From: Brevundimonas aveniformis DSM 17977
GTDB lineage: Bacteria > Pseudomonadota > Alphaproteobacteria > Caulobacterales > Caulobacteraceae
Assembly (NCBI RefSeq): GCF_000428765.1
Contig: NZ_KE386797.1
Coordinates: forward strand, 171,449-235,448
Direction of reading: 5' to 3'
Length of the DNA stretch: 64,000 nucleotides
The stretch's first letter is position 1, and each line of letters starts with the position of its first letter. The notes under the pieces were generated by a model that worked only from the letters and a program-made list of their open reading frames with translations, was not told the origin of the DNA and did not search any database. Shown in pieces: positions 28,100-34,907 of the stretch. The translations under genes were made by a program, and so were the position numbers.

Positions 28100-28765
28100 A
28101 TGCGCGGACTGATCCTGTCTTTTGACGCCGAAACAGGTGGTGGTCTGATCAGCGGCGACGACGGCAACCGATATGCCTTCTCAGCCATGGACGTCCGGGG
28201 CGATCTCCCCGCTGTCGGGGCCAGCGTCGATTTCGTGCCCGCCGAGGGCTATGCGCGCGAGGTCATCGCCCTGGCCGTTCCGGCCCCGGCCGCAACTCCA
28301 TCCTACGCCCCGGCTGTCCGGCAGGACTATACGGGGGAGGACCTGTCCCTCTGGGACTACTTCGTTCGCGCCATAACCAGCCATTACGCCCAGGGTAGCG
28401 GTCGGGCGCGTCGTAAGGAGTTCTGGGGTTTCGCCCTCTTCTCCAACCTCTTCGCCTTTGCGCCGATCCTGATCGGCCTCGTCGCAGCAGCCGTGACCGA
28501 TCCTTCGATGGAATCGGACGCCGCCATGGCTATGTTCGGTACGGGCTTTGCGGTTTTCGGCCTGCTGATGCTGGCCATGCTCATTCCCAGCATCTGCGTC
28601 TATGTCCGGCGCCTGCACGATGTCGGAATGTCGGGGTGGCTCTACCTGTTGGGCCTCGTCCCGTTCGGCAACGTCTTCCTGTTGGTCGTGTCTCTCATGC
28701 CGTCCCAGCAGCAAACCAACCAGTACGGACCGATTCCGACCCCGCGCCCACCTTCCGCGATCTAG
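28100..28765 (+). CDS. DUF805 membrane protein with cold-shock-like N-terminus
   Basis: A 221-residue protein. Residues 1-60 resemble an OB/cold-shock-type fold (LILSFDAETGGGLISGDDGN, YAFSAMDVRG, VDFVPAEGYAREV), then a Pro/Ala linker, then a DUF805 domain with the SGRARRKEFWGFALFSNLFA entry motif, about three to four membrane helices (about 115-140, 155-178, 188-212) and VRRLHDVGMSGWLYLL. DUF805 proteins are inner-membrane proteins of unknown role. It lies on the opposite strand inside the GTA cluster, between distal tail and tape measure, and its last 4 bp overlap the tape-measure stop. It is cargo, not a recognised particle component. Confidence 0.85.
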   Translation: MRGLILSFDAETGGGLISGDDGNRYAFSAMDVRGDLPAVGASVDFVPAEGYAREVIALAVPAPAATPSYAPAVRQDYTGEDLSLWDYFVRAITSHYAQGSGRARRKEFWGFALFSNLFAFAPILIGLVAAAVTDPSMESDAAMAMFGTGFAVFGLLMLAMLIPSICVYVRRLHDVGMSGWLYLLGLVPFGNVFLLVVSLMPSQQQTNQYGPIPTPRPPSAI

Positions 28766-29274
28766 CCACGCCGCCCCATTCGCGCCGCCCGTGTCAGAGC
28801 CTGGGCGATCTGCGCTTCGGAACGCAGCAATGCTTCCGGGCCACCGTGCACCGTGACGTTCACCGTCACACCACCGGTGCCCGGTGCCTCAACCGTTCCT
28901 CCCGTCATGGGCCGAAACACCTCCGGCCCGCGCTCCCCGACCAGATAGCTCGCCCCCGGCATCACCAACCCGCCGTCGGCTTTCGAGCCACCGAAGACTG
29001 ACCCGACCGCCTGCGCTAGCGCATCGCCCAGCCCCTTGCCGCCACCCGCTCCGGCCAGGGCATTCACCGCCGCCAGCACCGCTCGCGCCAGCTCCGCCAG
29101 AGTGACCTCCCCGTCCGCCGCCGCCCGCGCCAGCGACCGGACCAGGCTCTCGCCCGCTCGCTCAAAACTCGCTTCAATCGCCCGCGCGGCATCCTCCGCC
29201 GGGCCCTTCAGCCGCTCCAGCGCCTCGGCCGCTTCGGCCGCCTTGATCGGTAGATCGTCCATAGCCTCAGACAT
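28762..29274 (-). CDS. GTA tail tape-measure protein (gp11-type, short)
   Basis: About 170 residues, beginning MSEAMDDLPIKAAEAAEALE. A helical region with EDAARAIEASFERAGESLVR precedes the GTA/phage tail signature KADGGLVMPGASYLVGERG and PEVFRPMTGGTVE, and the ending VTVNVTVHGGPEALLRSEAQ. It is a little shorter than Rhodobacter GTA gp11 and would set a very short tail. ATG 29274 is chosen; its ribosome site (GGGAGG, 29281-29286) falls inside a palindromic repeat element. The gene overlaps the upstream chaperone gene by 8 bp. The 3' end meets the opposing DUF805 gene. Confidence 0.85.
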   Translation of the reverse strand: MSEAMDDLPIKAAEAAEALERLKGPAEDAARAIEASFERAGESLVRSLARAAADGEVTLAELARAVLAAVNALAGAGGGKGLGDALAQAVGSVFGGSKADGGLVMPGASYLVGERGPEVFRPMTGGTVEAPGTGGVTVNVTVHGGPEALLRSEAQIAQALTRAARMGRRG

Positions 29275-29536
29275 CTGCCGCCTCCCTGCCGCGAAGCGGT
29301 GGAGAGGGGAATCCCGAAGAGGTGGGGGGACCGACCGCAGCAAACGATCGGGCGTCGGATGATGCCTCATCCGGCCACGCTTGCGCCAACCGCTCCAGCT
29401 CCGCCCCCGTCATCGCGCTCATATCACCGCCGCCCACCAGCCACCGCCATTCCTTCAGCGACAAACGCCAGAACGCTGCCGGCTCCACACCGAACAGCGC
29501 GGCCCGTCGTATCATTTCACCCCAGGGCACATTCAC
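29267..29536 (-). CDS. GTA tail assembly chaperone (rcc01693 / TIGR02216 type)
   Basis: An 89-residue protein whose N-terminal part, PWGEMIRRAALFGVEPAAFW followed by RLSLKEWRWLVGG, matches the small rcc01693/TIGR02216 family found between gp10 and the tape measure in GTA clusters. Residues about 68-89, including PPTSSGFPSPPLRGR, are encoded by a GC-rich palindromic repeat and are unlike the family, so the C-terminus has been replaced or extended by the repeat. The start overlaps gp10 by 4 bp. Confidence 0.8.
   Translation of the reverse strand: MNVPWGEMIRRAALFGVEPAAFWRLSLKEWRWLVGGGDMSAMTGAELERLAQAWPDEASSDARSFAAVGPPTSSGFPSPPLRGREAADV
29279..29336. repeat. GC-rich palindromic repeat, copy C1
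   Basis: A plus-strand CGCGAAGCGGTGGAGAGGGG-type core followed by a second CCCGAAGAGGTGGGGGGACC core. It shares the CCSCGAAGSGGTGGAGGGG theme with two other copies in the GTA cluster (31241-31384, 32359-32421). Here it supplies the last codons and stop region of the tail chaperone gene and the ribosome site of the tape-measure gene. Confidence 0.7.
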
Positions 29537-29823
29537 GCTGCCGCCTCAAACGCGCGGGCCACAGCCGCCGCCGCCGTCCTGGGGTCGCACCCACCTGCCA
29601 GCCGCCGCGCCGCCTCAGCTTCCCGTCCGCCGCCGCTGATCAGAGCCGAAAGCACCGCCGCCAGGTCCCCGGACCGCAGGGTTCGCAACCGCTCTACCAG
29701 GCCGCTGACGCCCTCGACGTTGAGCGCCGCCTCAATCTCCGCCAGAGCCCCCAGCGTCAGGCACAATCGCACCCGCTCACCGTCGATCACGACCTCGGCC
29801 TCACCTCTCGCCGCGTTCATCAC
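29533..29823 (-). CDS. GTA tail protein gp10 family
   Basis: A 96-residue protein of the GTA gp10 family (gene transfer agent family protein). Hallmarks are the strand segment VVIDGERVRLCLTLGALAEI and the helix EIEAALNVEGVSGLVERLR, then a Leu/Ala-rich helix and GGGREAEAARRLAGGCDPR. It is a probable tail assembly chaperone acting between tube and tape measure. It overlaps the major tail gene upstream and the next chaperone gene downstream by 4 bp each, so it is part of a tightly coupled tail operon. Confidence 0.85.
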   Translation of the reverse strand: MMNAARGEAEVVIDGERVRLCLTLGALAEIEAALNVEGVSGLVERLRTLRSGDLAAVLSALISGGGREAEAARRLAGGCDPRTAAAAVARAFEAAA

Positions 29824-30236
29824 AGGGCCTCGAACGTCAGCTCGCCCGCGCTCGCCAGGCTGAGCGCAAACGTCGCCTCCCCCGCATGGTCGCCGGCGTA
29901 CTCCAGGCCTGTCACCAGGAACGGTCCCTCGATGGCTCCAAAGTCGGGGACGATCAGTCGCCAGGTCTTCGCCGCCTGCTCAAAGAAGGCCTCGCGCACC
30001 GCCGCGTCCGACGTCGCGTCGCGGAAGACGCCCTGACCTGCCACCGAACAGGCTTTCACCCCGGCCCCGGCCAGCAGCTCTCGCCACCGCCCGGCTGAAT
30101 CCGCGTCGGTCACATCGACCGTCCGCGCATTCAGCGCGATCGTCCGCGCCCGCAATCCCGCGACGGTGACAAACGCCTCCGGCTCCGCGCCGTCGCCAAT
30201 CTTCAGCAAGACGTCCTTGCCCGCCTGCACACCCAT
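29820..30236 (-). CDS. GTA major tail tube protein (gp9-type, TP901-1 family)
   Basis: A 138-residue tail tube subunit. The N-terminal GKDVLLKIGDGAEPEAFVTV and the IALNARTVDVTDADSAGRWR segment are typical of the TP901-1/gp9 family, as is GIFRD-like GQGVFRDATSDAAVREAFF and the ending FALSLASAGELTFEAL. It would polymerise to form the tail tube. It shares a TGATG overlap with the tail terminator gene upstream and overlaps gp10 downstream by 4 bp. Confidence 0.93.
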   Translation of the reverse strand: MGVQAGKDVLLKIGDGAEPEAFVTVAGLRARTIALNARTVDVTDADSAGRWRELLAGAGVKACSVAGQGVFRDATSDAAVREAFFEQAAKTWRLIVPDFGAIEGPFLVTGLEYAGDHAGEATFALSLASAGELTFEAL

Positions 30237-30646
30237 CAGTCAGCCTCCGTCACAATCCGCACACGCGTCACGCCCAGCGTCGTCTTCCAGTCTGCCGCCC
30301 GGAACACGTCCTGATAGGTCACCCGGATCGTTGCCACGCGACCGTCCTGGATCGTCAGTTCACTCGCCGTCAGGGCCGCTCGAACCGCCGCATTGATCGC
30401 CTTGGCCTCCTCGCTGCCGCCGAACTGCGACCGGACCGTCAGGGTCACGACATGCTCGGTCGCCCCGCCGTCCGCTGGATAGGGTCGGCTCTCGCTGCGC
30501 CCGATCACCAGATGCGGCCAGCCTGGGTCCTGGGGCGGCTCATCAAAGACGGCACCGGGCGCAATCAACAGGGCGGTCACCCCGTCATCTGCGCGCAACC
30601 GCGCGATCAGCGCCTTCTGCAAGGCGCGCTCAGGGTCCAGAGGCAT
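30236..30646 (-). CDS. GTA tail terminator, DUF3168 (gp8-type)
   Basis: A 136-residue DUF3168 protein that caps the head-proximal end of the tail tube. Visible motifs are LQKALIARLRADDGVTALL, DEPPQDPGWPHLVIG and TEHVVTLTVRSQFGGSEEAK. ATG 30646 is chosen because it overlaps the stop of the upstream adaptor gene by one base (TGATG); the open frame runs further up to 30736 but only inside that gene. Confidence 0.9.
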   Translation of the reverse strand: MPLDPERALQKALIARLRADDGVTALLIAPGAVFDEPPQDPGWPHLVIGRSESRPYPADGGATEHVVTLTVRSQFGGSEEAKAINAAVRAALTASELTIQDGRVATIRVTYQDVFRAADWKTTLGVTRVRIVTEAD

Positions 30647-30960
30647 CAGACTTCTCTCGTCAGGGTCAGGGTCATGTGACCCATCTTCGGCTGGTCCTGA
30701 TCGACGTGGACGAGCCACCATTCGACACCCAGACAATCCACCCTTTGCCCCGCCTGCACGCGCGCATCTGATCGTGACTGGGCAAGGCGGATCTCGGTCA
30801 TGACCGGTCGCAGATCACCGGTTCCATCCCCGCGTCTGTGTGGGGATGACAGGGCAATCCACAGCTCGCCCAGCGGCGTCCAGTCGACCGTCCGTCCCCC
30901 AAACTCCGTCTCGGTTTCGCTCCGCTCAAACACTTGCGCCAGGGTCCGGTACGACCTCAC
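30646..30960 (-). CDS. GTA head-tail adaptor / stopper (gp7-type)
   Basis: A 104-residue phage head-tail joining protein. The core WTPLGELWIALSSPHRRGDG, EIRLAQSRSDARVQAGQRVD and the ending MGHMTLTLTREV fit the SPP1 gp16-like / DUF head-tail adaptor family of GTA clusters. It joins connector and tail terminator. It overlaps the gene before it by 4 bp and the next by one base. Confidence 0.85.
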   Translation of the reverse strand: MRSYRTLAQVFERSETETEFGGRTVDWTPLGELWIALSSPHRRGDGTGDLRPVMTEIRLAQSRSDARVQAGQRVDCLGVEWWLVHVDQDQPKMGHMTLTLTREV

Positions 30961-31211
30961 AGCCGCACCGCCAGATACGGCATCAGCCAGGCCTCAGCCT
31001 CGCCGTCCGCCTCGCCCTCATAGGCGGCATGGACCAGCTTCAGCACCACCAGCCGCAGAGCCGCCGACGCCGTCTCGTCTATCGTTCGCCCTGTCGCCGC
31101 CTCGACCCGCTCGCGCGCCGCCGCGATCAGGGTCTGGATCAGCTCATCCTCGGCGTCGTGCGTGACGCGCAGGAACAGTTTCGCCTCGGTGAGGGTCACC
31201 GGTTCGGTCAT
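30957..31211 (-). CDS. GTA head-tail connector (gp6-type)
   Basis: About 84 residues: MTEPVTLTEAKLFLRVTHDA, then DELIQTLIAAARERVEAATG, RTIDETASAALRLVVLKLVH and a C-terminal helix, the small all-helical gp6-like connector (TIGR02215/DUF type). ATG 31211 is selected as the family start; the open frame upstream to 31253 reads into a palindromic repeat. A 189-bp gap carrying that repeat separates it from the capsid gene. Confidence 0.88.
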   Translation of the reverse strand: MTEPVTLTEAKLFLRVTHDAEDELIQTLIAAARERVEAATGRTIDETASAALRLVVLKLVHAAYEGEADGEAEAWLMPYLAVRL

Positions 31212-31240
31212 CCTAATTTTCCTCGAATGTCGCCGCTCGC

Positions 31241-31384
31241 GTCTCCTCCCCATCTCATGGGGAGGGGGACCCCGAAGGGGTGGAGGGGCCGGCCGCCGCG
31301 AGGTGCCGGTGCGGCGGAGGCAGTCCCCTCCGGCTCGCCTTCAGCGAGCCTGCCTCCCCGTCGGCTTCCCGATGGGGAGGAGAC
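31241..31384. repeat. Palindromic repeat element, copy C2
   Basis: A 144-bp element between the capsid and connector genes, bounded by a perfect 14-bp inverted repeat: GTCTCCTCCCCATC (31241-31254) and its complement (31371-31384). Inside lies GGACCCCGAAGGGGTGGAGG, the same core as the other two copies, and further short hairpins. It fills the otherwise gene-free 31212-31400 gap. A member of a repetitive intergenic element family is the simplest reading. Confidence 0.8.
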
Positions 31385-31400
31385 AGAGCCCCTGCGCGCC

Positions 31401-32663
31401 TCAGCTCGCGGCGAACTTCATCACCTTGATGGCGTCAAAGTTCTGCACCCCGCCGCCGACCCGCTTGGTCGTGTAGAACAGCACATAGGGCTTGGCCGTG
31501 TAGGGGTCGCGCAAGACCCGCACCCCGGCCCGGTCCACGATCAGATAGCCGCGCCGGAAGTCGCCGAAGGCAATCGACAGACTATCCGCGGTCACATCCG
31601 GCATCTGCTCGATCTCCGTCACCGGATAGCCGAGCAGCGAGCTGGTCGCCCCCGGCTGCGTCGCCGGGCTCCAGACATAGTTGCCGTCCGCGTCCTTGAA
31701 CTTGCGGATAATCCCCGCCGTTCGCCGGTTCATCACAAACCGCGCATTGGCCCGGTACTGCGACTGCGGCGCATAGATCAGGTCAATCAGCCGATCCACC
31801 GGATCGGTCGCCTCAAACGCCCCGGAAGCACCCGACGCCACATAGCCGATCTCGCCCCAGTCCTGGGTCGCATCCGCCGCAATCGGATAAGACAGAAAGC
31901 CCATCGGCTTGTTCGTCCCGTCGCCATTGACGAAGGCGTCGGTTTCCTGCGCCGCAAAGGCGTCCTCGACCTCGGCGGCCAGCCATTCGTCCAGGTCCAC
32001 CATGGCATCATCCAGCAGGGTCTGCGTCGCCGCCGGGCTCGCGTACAAATCCGCCGACGGAAACTCCAGCAACTGCAAGGTCGCCGGGTCCGTCTCCGGC
32101 CGGGCCGCCGTCGCGGCCACCCAGCCGCTCTCGACCCCGACGGTCGACACCGGCTTCTTGAACACCCCGCCGGCCACGGTCCTGACCGTCGCGATCTCCC
32201 GCATCGGTGACGCTGCCATCAGCCGCCTTTCAATCAGCCGCTCGACCTGCTCGGGGACCACATAGCCCCCCGAATTCACGCCCGTCGACAGGCCGGCCTT
32301 CACCTCGATCAGCCCGCCGGTCGATCCCTGCCGCAGGTATCCCGCGAACGCTGATTTCGTCTCCTCCCCGCTGCGCAGCAGGGGGGAGGAGGACCGCGAA
32401 GCGGTGGAGGGGTCTGCCTCCACCGCACCGGCGATCTGTGGCCGCCGCGCCTCGGCGCTCAACCGCTCCAGCCGGTCCTGCGCCGCCCCGACCGCCTGGT
32501 CGATGCGCGCCACCTTCTCCTCCAGCAGGCCGTCGCCGGCCTTTCGCTCGATCGCCTCCAGCCGCTCGTCATTCGCCGCCTTGAAGGCCTCGAACGCCCC
32601 CATCAGCTCATGCATCGCCGCCCGCGCCTCAGCCGAGGCGAGGCCCTGTTTGGTCTCTTTCAT
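31401..32663 (-). CDS. GTA major capsid protein, HK97 fold (gp5-type)
   Basis: A 420-residue HK97-type capsid protein. Residues 1-75 are a coiled-coil scaffolding domain (AFEAFKAANDERLEAIERKA). The mature domain starts near 105 and shows KAGLSTGVNSGGYVVPEQVE, LDDAMVDLDEWLAAEVEDAF, DAFVNGDGTNKPMGFLSYP and GYPVTEIEQMPDVTADSLSI, all hallmarks of the GTA/HK97 family. ATG 32663 has AGGGGAAA upstream. Residues 81-101 (ADPSTASRSSSPLLRSGEE and flanks) are encoded by a palindromic repeat inserted in frame, exactly where the protease would remove the scaffold domain, so the insert is probably discarded or tolerated during maturation. Confidence 0.95.
   Translation of the reverse strand: MKETKQGLASAEARAAMHELMGAFEAFKAANDERLEAIERKAGDGLLEEKVARIDQAVGAAQDRLERLSAEARRPQIAGAVEADPSTASRSSSPLLRSGEETKSAFAGYLRQGSTGGLIEVKAGLSTGVNSGGYVVPEQVERLIERRLMAASPMREIATVRTVAGGVFKKPVSTVGVESGWVAATAARPETDPATLQLLEFPSADLYASPAATQTLLDDAMVDLDEWLAAEVEDAFAAQETDAFVNGDGTNKPMGFLSYPIAADATQDWGEIGYVASGASGAFEATDPVDRLIDLIYAPQSQYRANARFVMNRRTAGIIRKFKDADGNYVWSPATQPGATSSLLGYPVTEIEQMPDVTADSLSIAFGDFRRGYLIVDRAGVRVLRDPYTAKPYVLFYTTKRVGGGVQNFDAIKVMKFAAS
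32359..32421. repeat. Palindromic repeat C3, in frame inside capsid gene
   Basis: A 63-bp copy (21 codons) of the GTCTCCTCCCC ... CGCGAAGCGGTGGAGGGG repeat lying wholly inside the capsid gene without breaking its frame. It has the same orientation as copies C1 and C2. It encodes capsid residues about 81-101 at the scaffold/mature-domain junction. Confidence 0.75.
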
Positions 32664-32833
32664 GGTTTCCCCTAGTGTTGACGTCTCTCCGCGTGGGAGA
32701 CGGTGGATCCGGCTCGTCGGAGCGGGCCGCAAACTACAGAATTTCAGGTCGCCCCTCAGCGATCAGTCAGACGGATCAGGATCCAACGTCGCATGACGAA
32801 ACCGACGCATCCTGGCCCGTTCGGGAGTCCGAT

Positions 32834-33634
32834 TTGACCCGTCGCCGCGACCAGCCGATCCCGCCCTTCTCCCGGCTTGAGCGCGCCGCGCTCCAGGCGC
32901 TTGCCTGGGAGCTCGGGCCGGACCTGCCGCAACTCGAAGGCCTCGCCGACGAGGCCACGCCCGACCGCCTCTATCGCGGCCCGTCCAGCTTCGTGCGCCG
33001 CACCGGCATGGCCGGCGTTCGCGCCGGTCGCGGGCGTGGCCCCAGCGGCGTCTTTGGCTCTGTCCACGCCATGGTGGACGGCCTGCCGCACCCCATCGCT
33101 TTCCAGCTCCAGCTTCGTCGCGGACGCCTCGTCGCGCTCATCGCCGACGCCTACGGCCAGGACATCTCCGGGCTGGACCTCCAGACCGCTCGCGCCGACC
33201 AACTCTTCTACCTCGACGACAGGGGTCGCTCCCACGCGATCGACCCGGCCCTGTTCCGCCAGAGGGACAGGTCGCTGGCCAAGGGCGATCAGCGCGACGT
33301 CCGCGTGGGGCGATCGACACCGCCGATCCAGCCGCCGCCGACCGTGTCCGTCCAGCGCCAGACTGCCGCTCCGACCCAAGCCGCTCCCATGCCCGCCTCC
33401 GCGCCGTCTTCCGCCGAACAGGCCATCGCCTCCGGCGTCGACAAGACCACGCTCAAGATCGGTATCTGGGCTGGCCTCATGACCCTGGCGGTGATCATCG
33501 GCTTCCTCAGCGAGGGCAGCTTTATCTTCCCCGCCATCATCGCCTTCTGGATCGCCCGCCTGCTGACCCAGCCCAAATCGCTGGACCGCATTCACCAGGC
33601 CCTCGCCTCGCGCCAGACTGGGCAATTCGGCTGA
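32834..33634 (+). CDS. Hypothetical protein with C-terminal membrane helices
   Basis: About 266 residues, opposite to the GTA genes. The N-terminal domain (about 1-160; FSRLERAALQALAWELGPDL, FGSVHAMVDGLPHPIAFQLQ, LRRGRLVALIADAYGQDISG) looks globular and is unknown to me. A Pro/Ala/Gln-rich linker leads to two membrane helices (GIWAGLMTLAVIIGFLSEGS and IFPAIIAFWIARLL). TTG 32834 is proposed because GGGAG precedes it; the frame is open from GTG 32675, but that stretch overlaps the capsid start. It shares a plus-strand block with the next gene, between capsid and protease. Function unknown. Confidence 0.6.
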   Translation: MTRRRDQPIPPFSRLERAALQALAWELGPDLPQLEGLADEATPDRLYRGPSSFVRRTGMAGVRAGRGRGPSGVFGSVHAMVDGLPHPIAFQLQLRRGRLVALIADAYGQDISGLDLQTARADQLFYLDDRGRSHAIDPALFRQRDRSLAKGDQRDVRVGRSTPPIQPPPTVSVQRQTAAPTQAAPMPASAPSSAEQAIASGVDKTTLKIGIWAGLMTLAVIIGFLSEGSFIFPAIIAFWIARLLTQPKSLDRIHQALASRQTGQFG

Positions 33635-33692
33635 CCCTTCCCGCGCCAGGTCGATCCTGCCAATCTCCAGCCCGTGACAGGGAGGGCCGCGC

Positions 33693-34259
33693 ATGACCGT
33701 CTTCGAATACGTCATGGTTCTGGTCTCGGTGATCCTGTCTCTGGGCATCGCCAAGCTGCTGGAGAACCACGCCGAGTTGATGAAGCGCGGCGCGACCGTT
33801 CGCTGGTCGCCCACCTACCTTCTGTGGCTGGTCATCATCTTCTTCTCCCACGTCGATCTGTGGGGCAGCCTCTGGATGATCCGCGACCAGGGCACCTGGA
33901 CTCTGCTGTCGCTCCTGACCGTCTTGTCGGCCGCCGCCTCGCTCTTCTACGCCGCCGTCCTGTCCACGCCGGATTTCGAGCCCGGCCAGGGCGTCGATCT
34001 GTGGTCGTTCCACCTCCAGAACCGCCGCCGCTACATCACCGCCCTCATCGGCTATCTGATCCTCGGCGCCGTGCTCAACATGACCATCATGATCGGCCAT
34101 TTCGACGTGGCCACCCTGACCGGAACCCTCCCCGGCATCGGCCTGTGCCTGGCCGCCATCTTCCTCCGTAACCGCTGGGTCCAGATCGCCGTGCCGATCC
34201 TCGTTGCCGTCCTGATGGTGATCTATTTCGTCAGCTACTTCGCGACCCTGACCGGCTGA
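33693..34259 (+). CDS. Hypothetical multi-spanning membrane protein
   Basis: A 188-residue protein with about six membrane helices, starting MTVFEYVMVLVSVILSLGIA and including LLWLVIIFFSHVDLWGSLWM and a last helix IAVPILVAVLMVIYFVSYFA. No catalytic or transport signature is visible. ATG 33693 has GGGAGG upstream. It follows the preceding plus-strand gene by 58 bp and its last 29 bp overlap the opposing protease gene. It is another non-structural passenger inside the GTA cluster. Confidence 0.7.
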   Translation: MTVFEYVMVLVSVILSLGIAKLLENHAELMKRGATVRWSPTYLLWLVIIFFSHVDLWGSLWMIRDQGTWTLLSLLTVLSAAASLFYAAVLSTPDFEPGQGVDLWSFHLQNRRRYITALIGYLILGAVLNMTIMIGHFDVATLTGTLPGIGLCLAAIFLRNRWVQIAVPILVAVLMVIYFVSYFATLTG

Positions 34260-34650
34260 GCCGCGCCCCCGGCAGCATCGGAAACGTCACCAGGCTCACC
34301 TCCCAGAGATCCACCGTCGTCAGCACCCGCAGCGCCCCATCCCGCCGCGCCGCCACCGCGCGAAATCCGATCGACAGCCCGTCCAGCGCCCCGGCCTTCA
34401 CCAGCGACTGACAGAGCCGCGCCCCAGCCGACCAGTCCATCACCCGCCCGCGCACGAACAGTCCGCGCTCATCCTCGAGCATCTCGTCCCAGACCCCGAC
34501 CGGCGCGTCCTCATGCTGGTGCAGCATCCGCACCCCGCCAACGCTGCGCGCCCGTAAACTGGCTTCAAAACACCCCTTCACCGTCACATCCCGGTTCAGG
34601 TCCGCGACATGCCAGAGCGAGGCATATCCCTCGACCCCCATCTCAGCCAC
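34231..34650 (-). CDS. GTA prohead protease (gp4-type, HK97 family)
   Basis: A 139-residue HK97-type prohead serine protease that trims the capsid scaffold. Motifs are EGYASLWHVADLNRDVTVKG, the catalytic His in VRMLHQHEDAPVGVWDEM, and the catalytic Ser in GALDGLSIGFRAV followed by LWEVSLVTFPMLPGA. GTG 34650 with GGAGGG 6 bp upstream is favoured; ATG 34641 is the alternative. The gene overlaps the small upstream gene by 8 bp and, at its 3' end, the opposing membrane-protein gene by 29 bp. Confidence 0.9.
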   Translation of the reverse strand: MAEMGVEGYASLWHVADLNRDVTVKGCFEASLRARSVGGVRMLHQHEDAPVGVWDEMLEDERGLFVRGRVMDWSAGARLCQSLVKAGALDGLSIGFRAVAARRDGALRVLTTVDLWEVSLVTFPMLPGARLSRSGSRSS

Positions 34651-34879
34651 GACGGCCCTCCATCCGCCGCTCCATCCGTTCCACCGCCGCCCGCGTCGCT
34701 GCCACCTGCTCCTCCAGCCGCGCCAGCCGCTCGATCACCGTTCCTTGCCGATCCGCCCGCGCCTCCAGCGCCGCGATCCGCGCCGACGCCGCCCCACCCC
34801 ACATCAGCGCCGCAGCCGCCTGCACCGCCACCGCCACCAGCACCGCCGCGGGCCAGCGTTTGGTTAGTTCGTCCGTCAT
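34643..34879 (-). CDS. Small GTA protein in gp3.5 position
   Basis: A 78-residue protein with an N-terminal membrane helix (about 11-30, VLVAVAVQAAAALMWGG) and a C-terminal coiled coil rich in Arg/Glu (IERLARLEEQVAATRAAVER). Size, topology and place between portal and protease match gp3.5 of other GTA clusters, whose role is unclear. ATG 34879 is preceded by TGGAGGTG at good spacing. A mobile-looking unit lies immediately upstream, between it and the portal gene. Confidence 0.7.
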   Translation of the reverse strand: MTDELTKRWPAAVLVAVAVQAAAALMWGGAASARIAALEARADRQGTVIERLARLEEQVAATRAAVERMERRMEGRRG

Positions 34880-34907
34880 GGACACCTCCATTCACAGAGG
34901 GCTTAGT

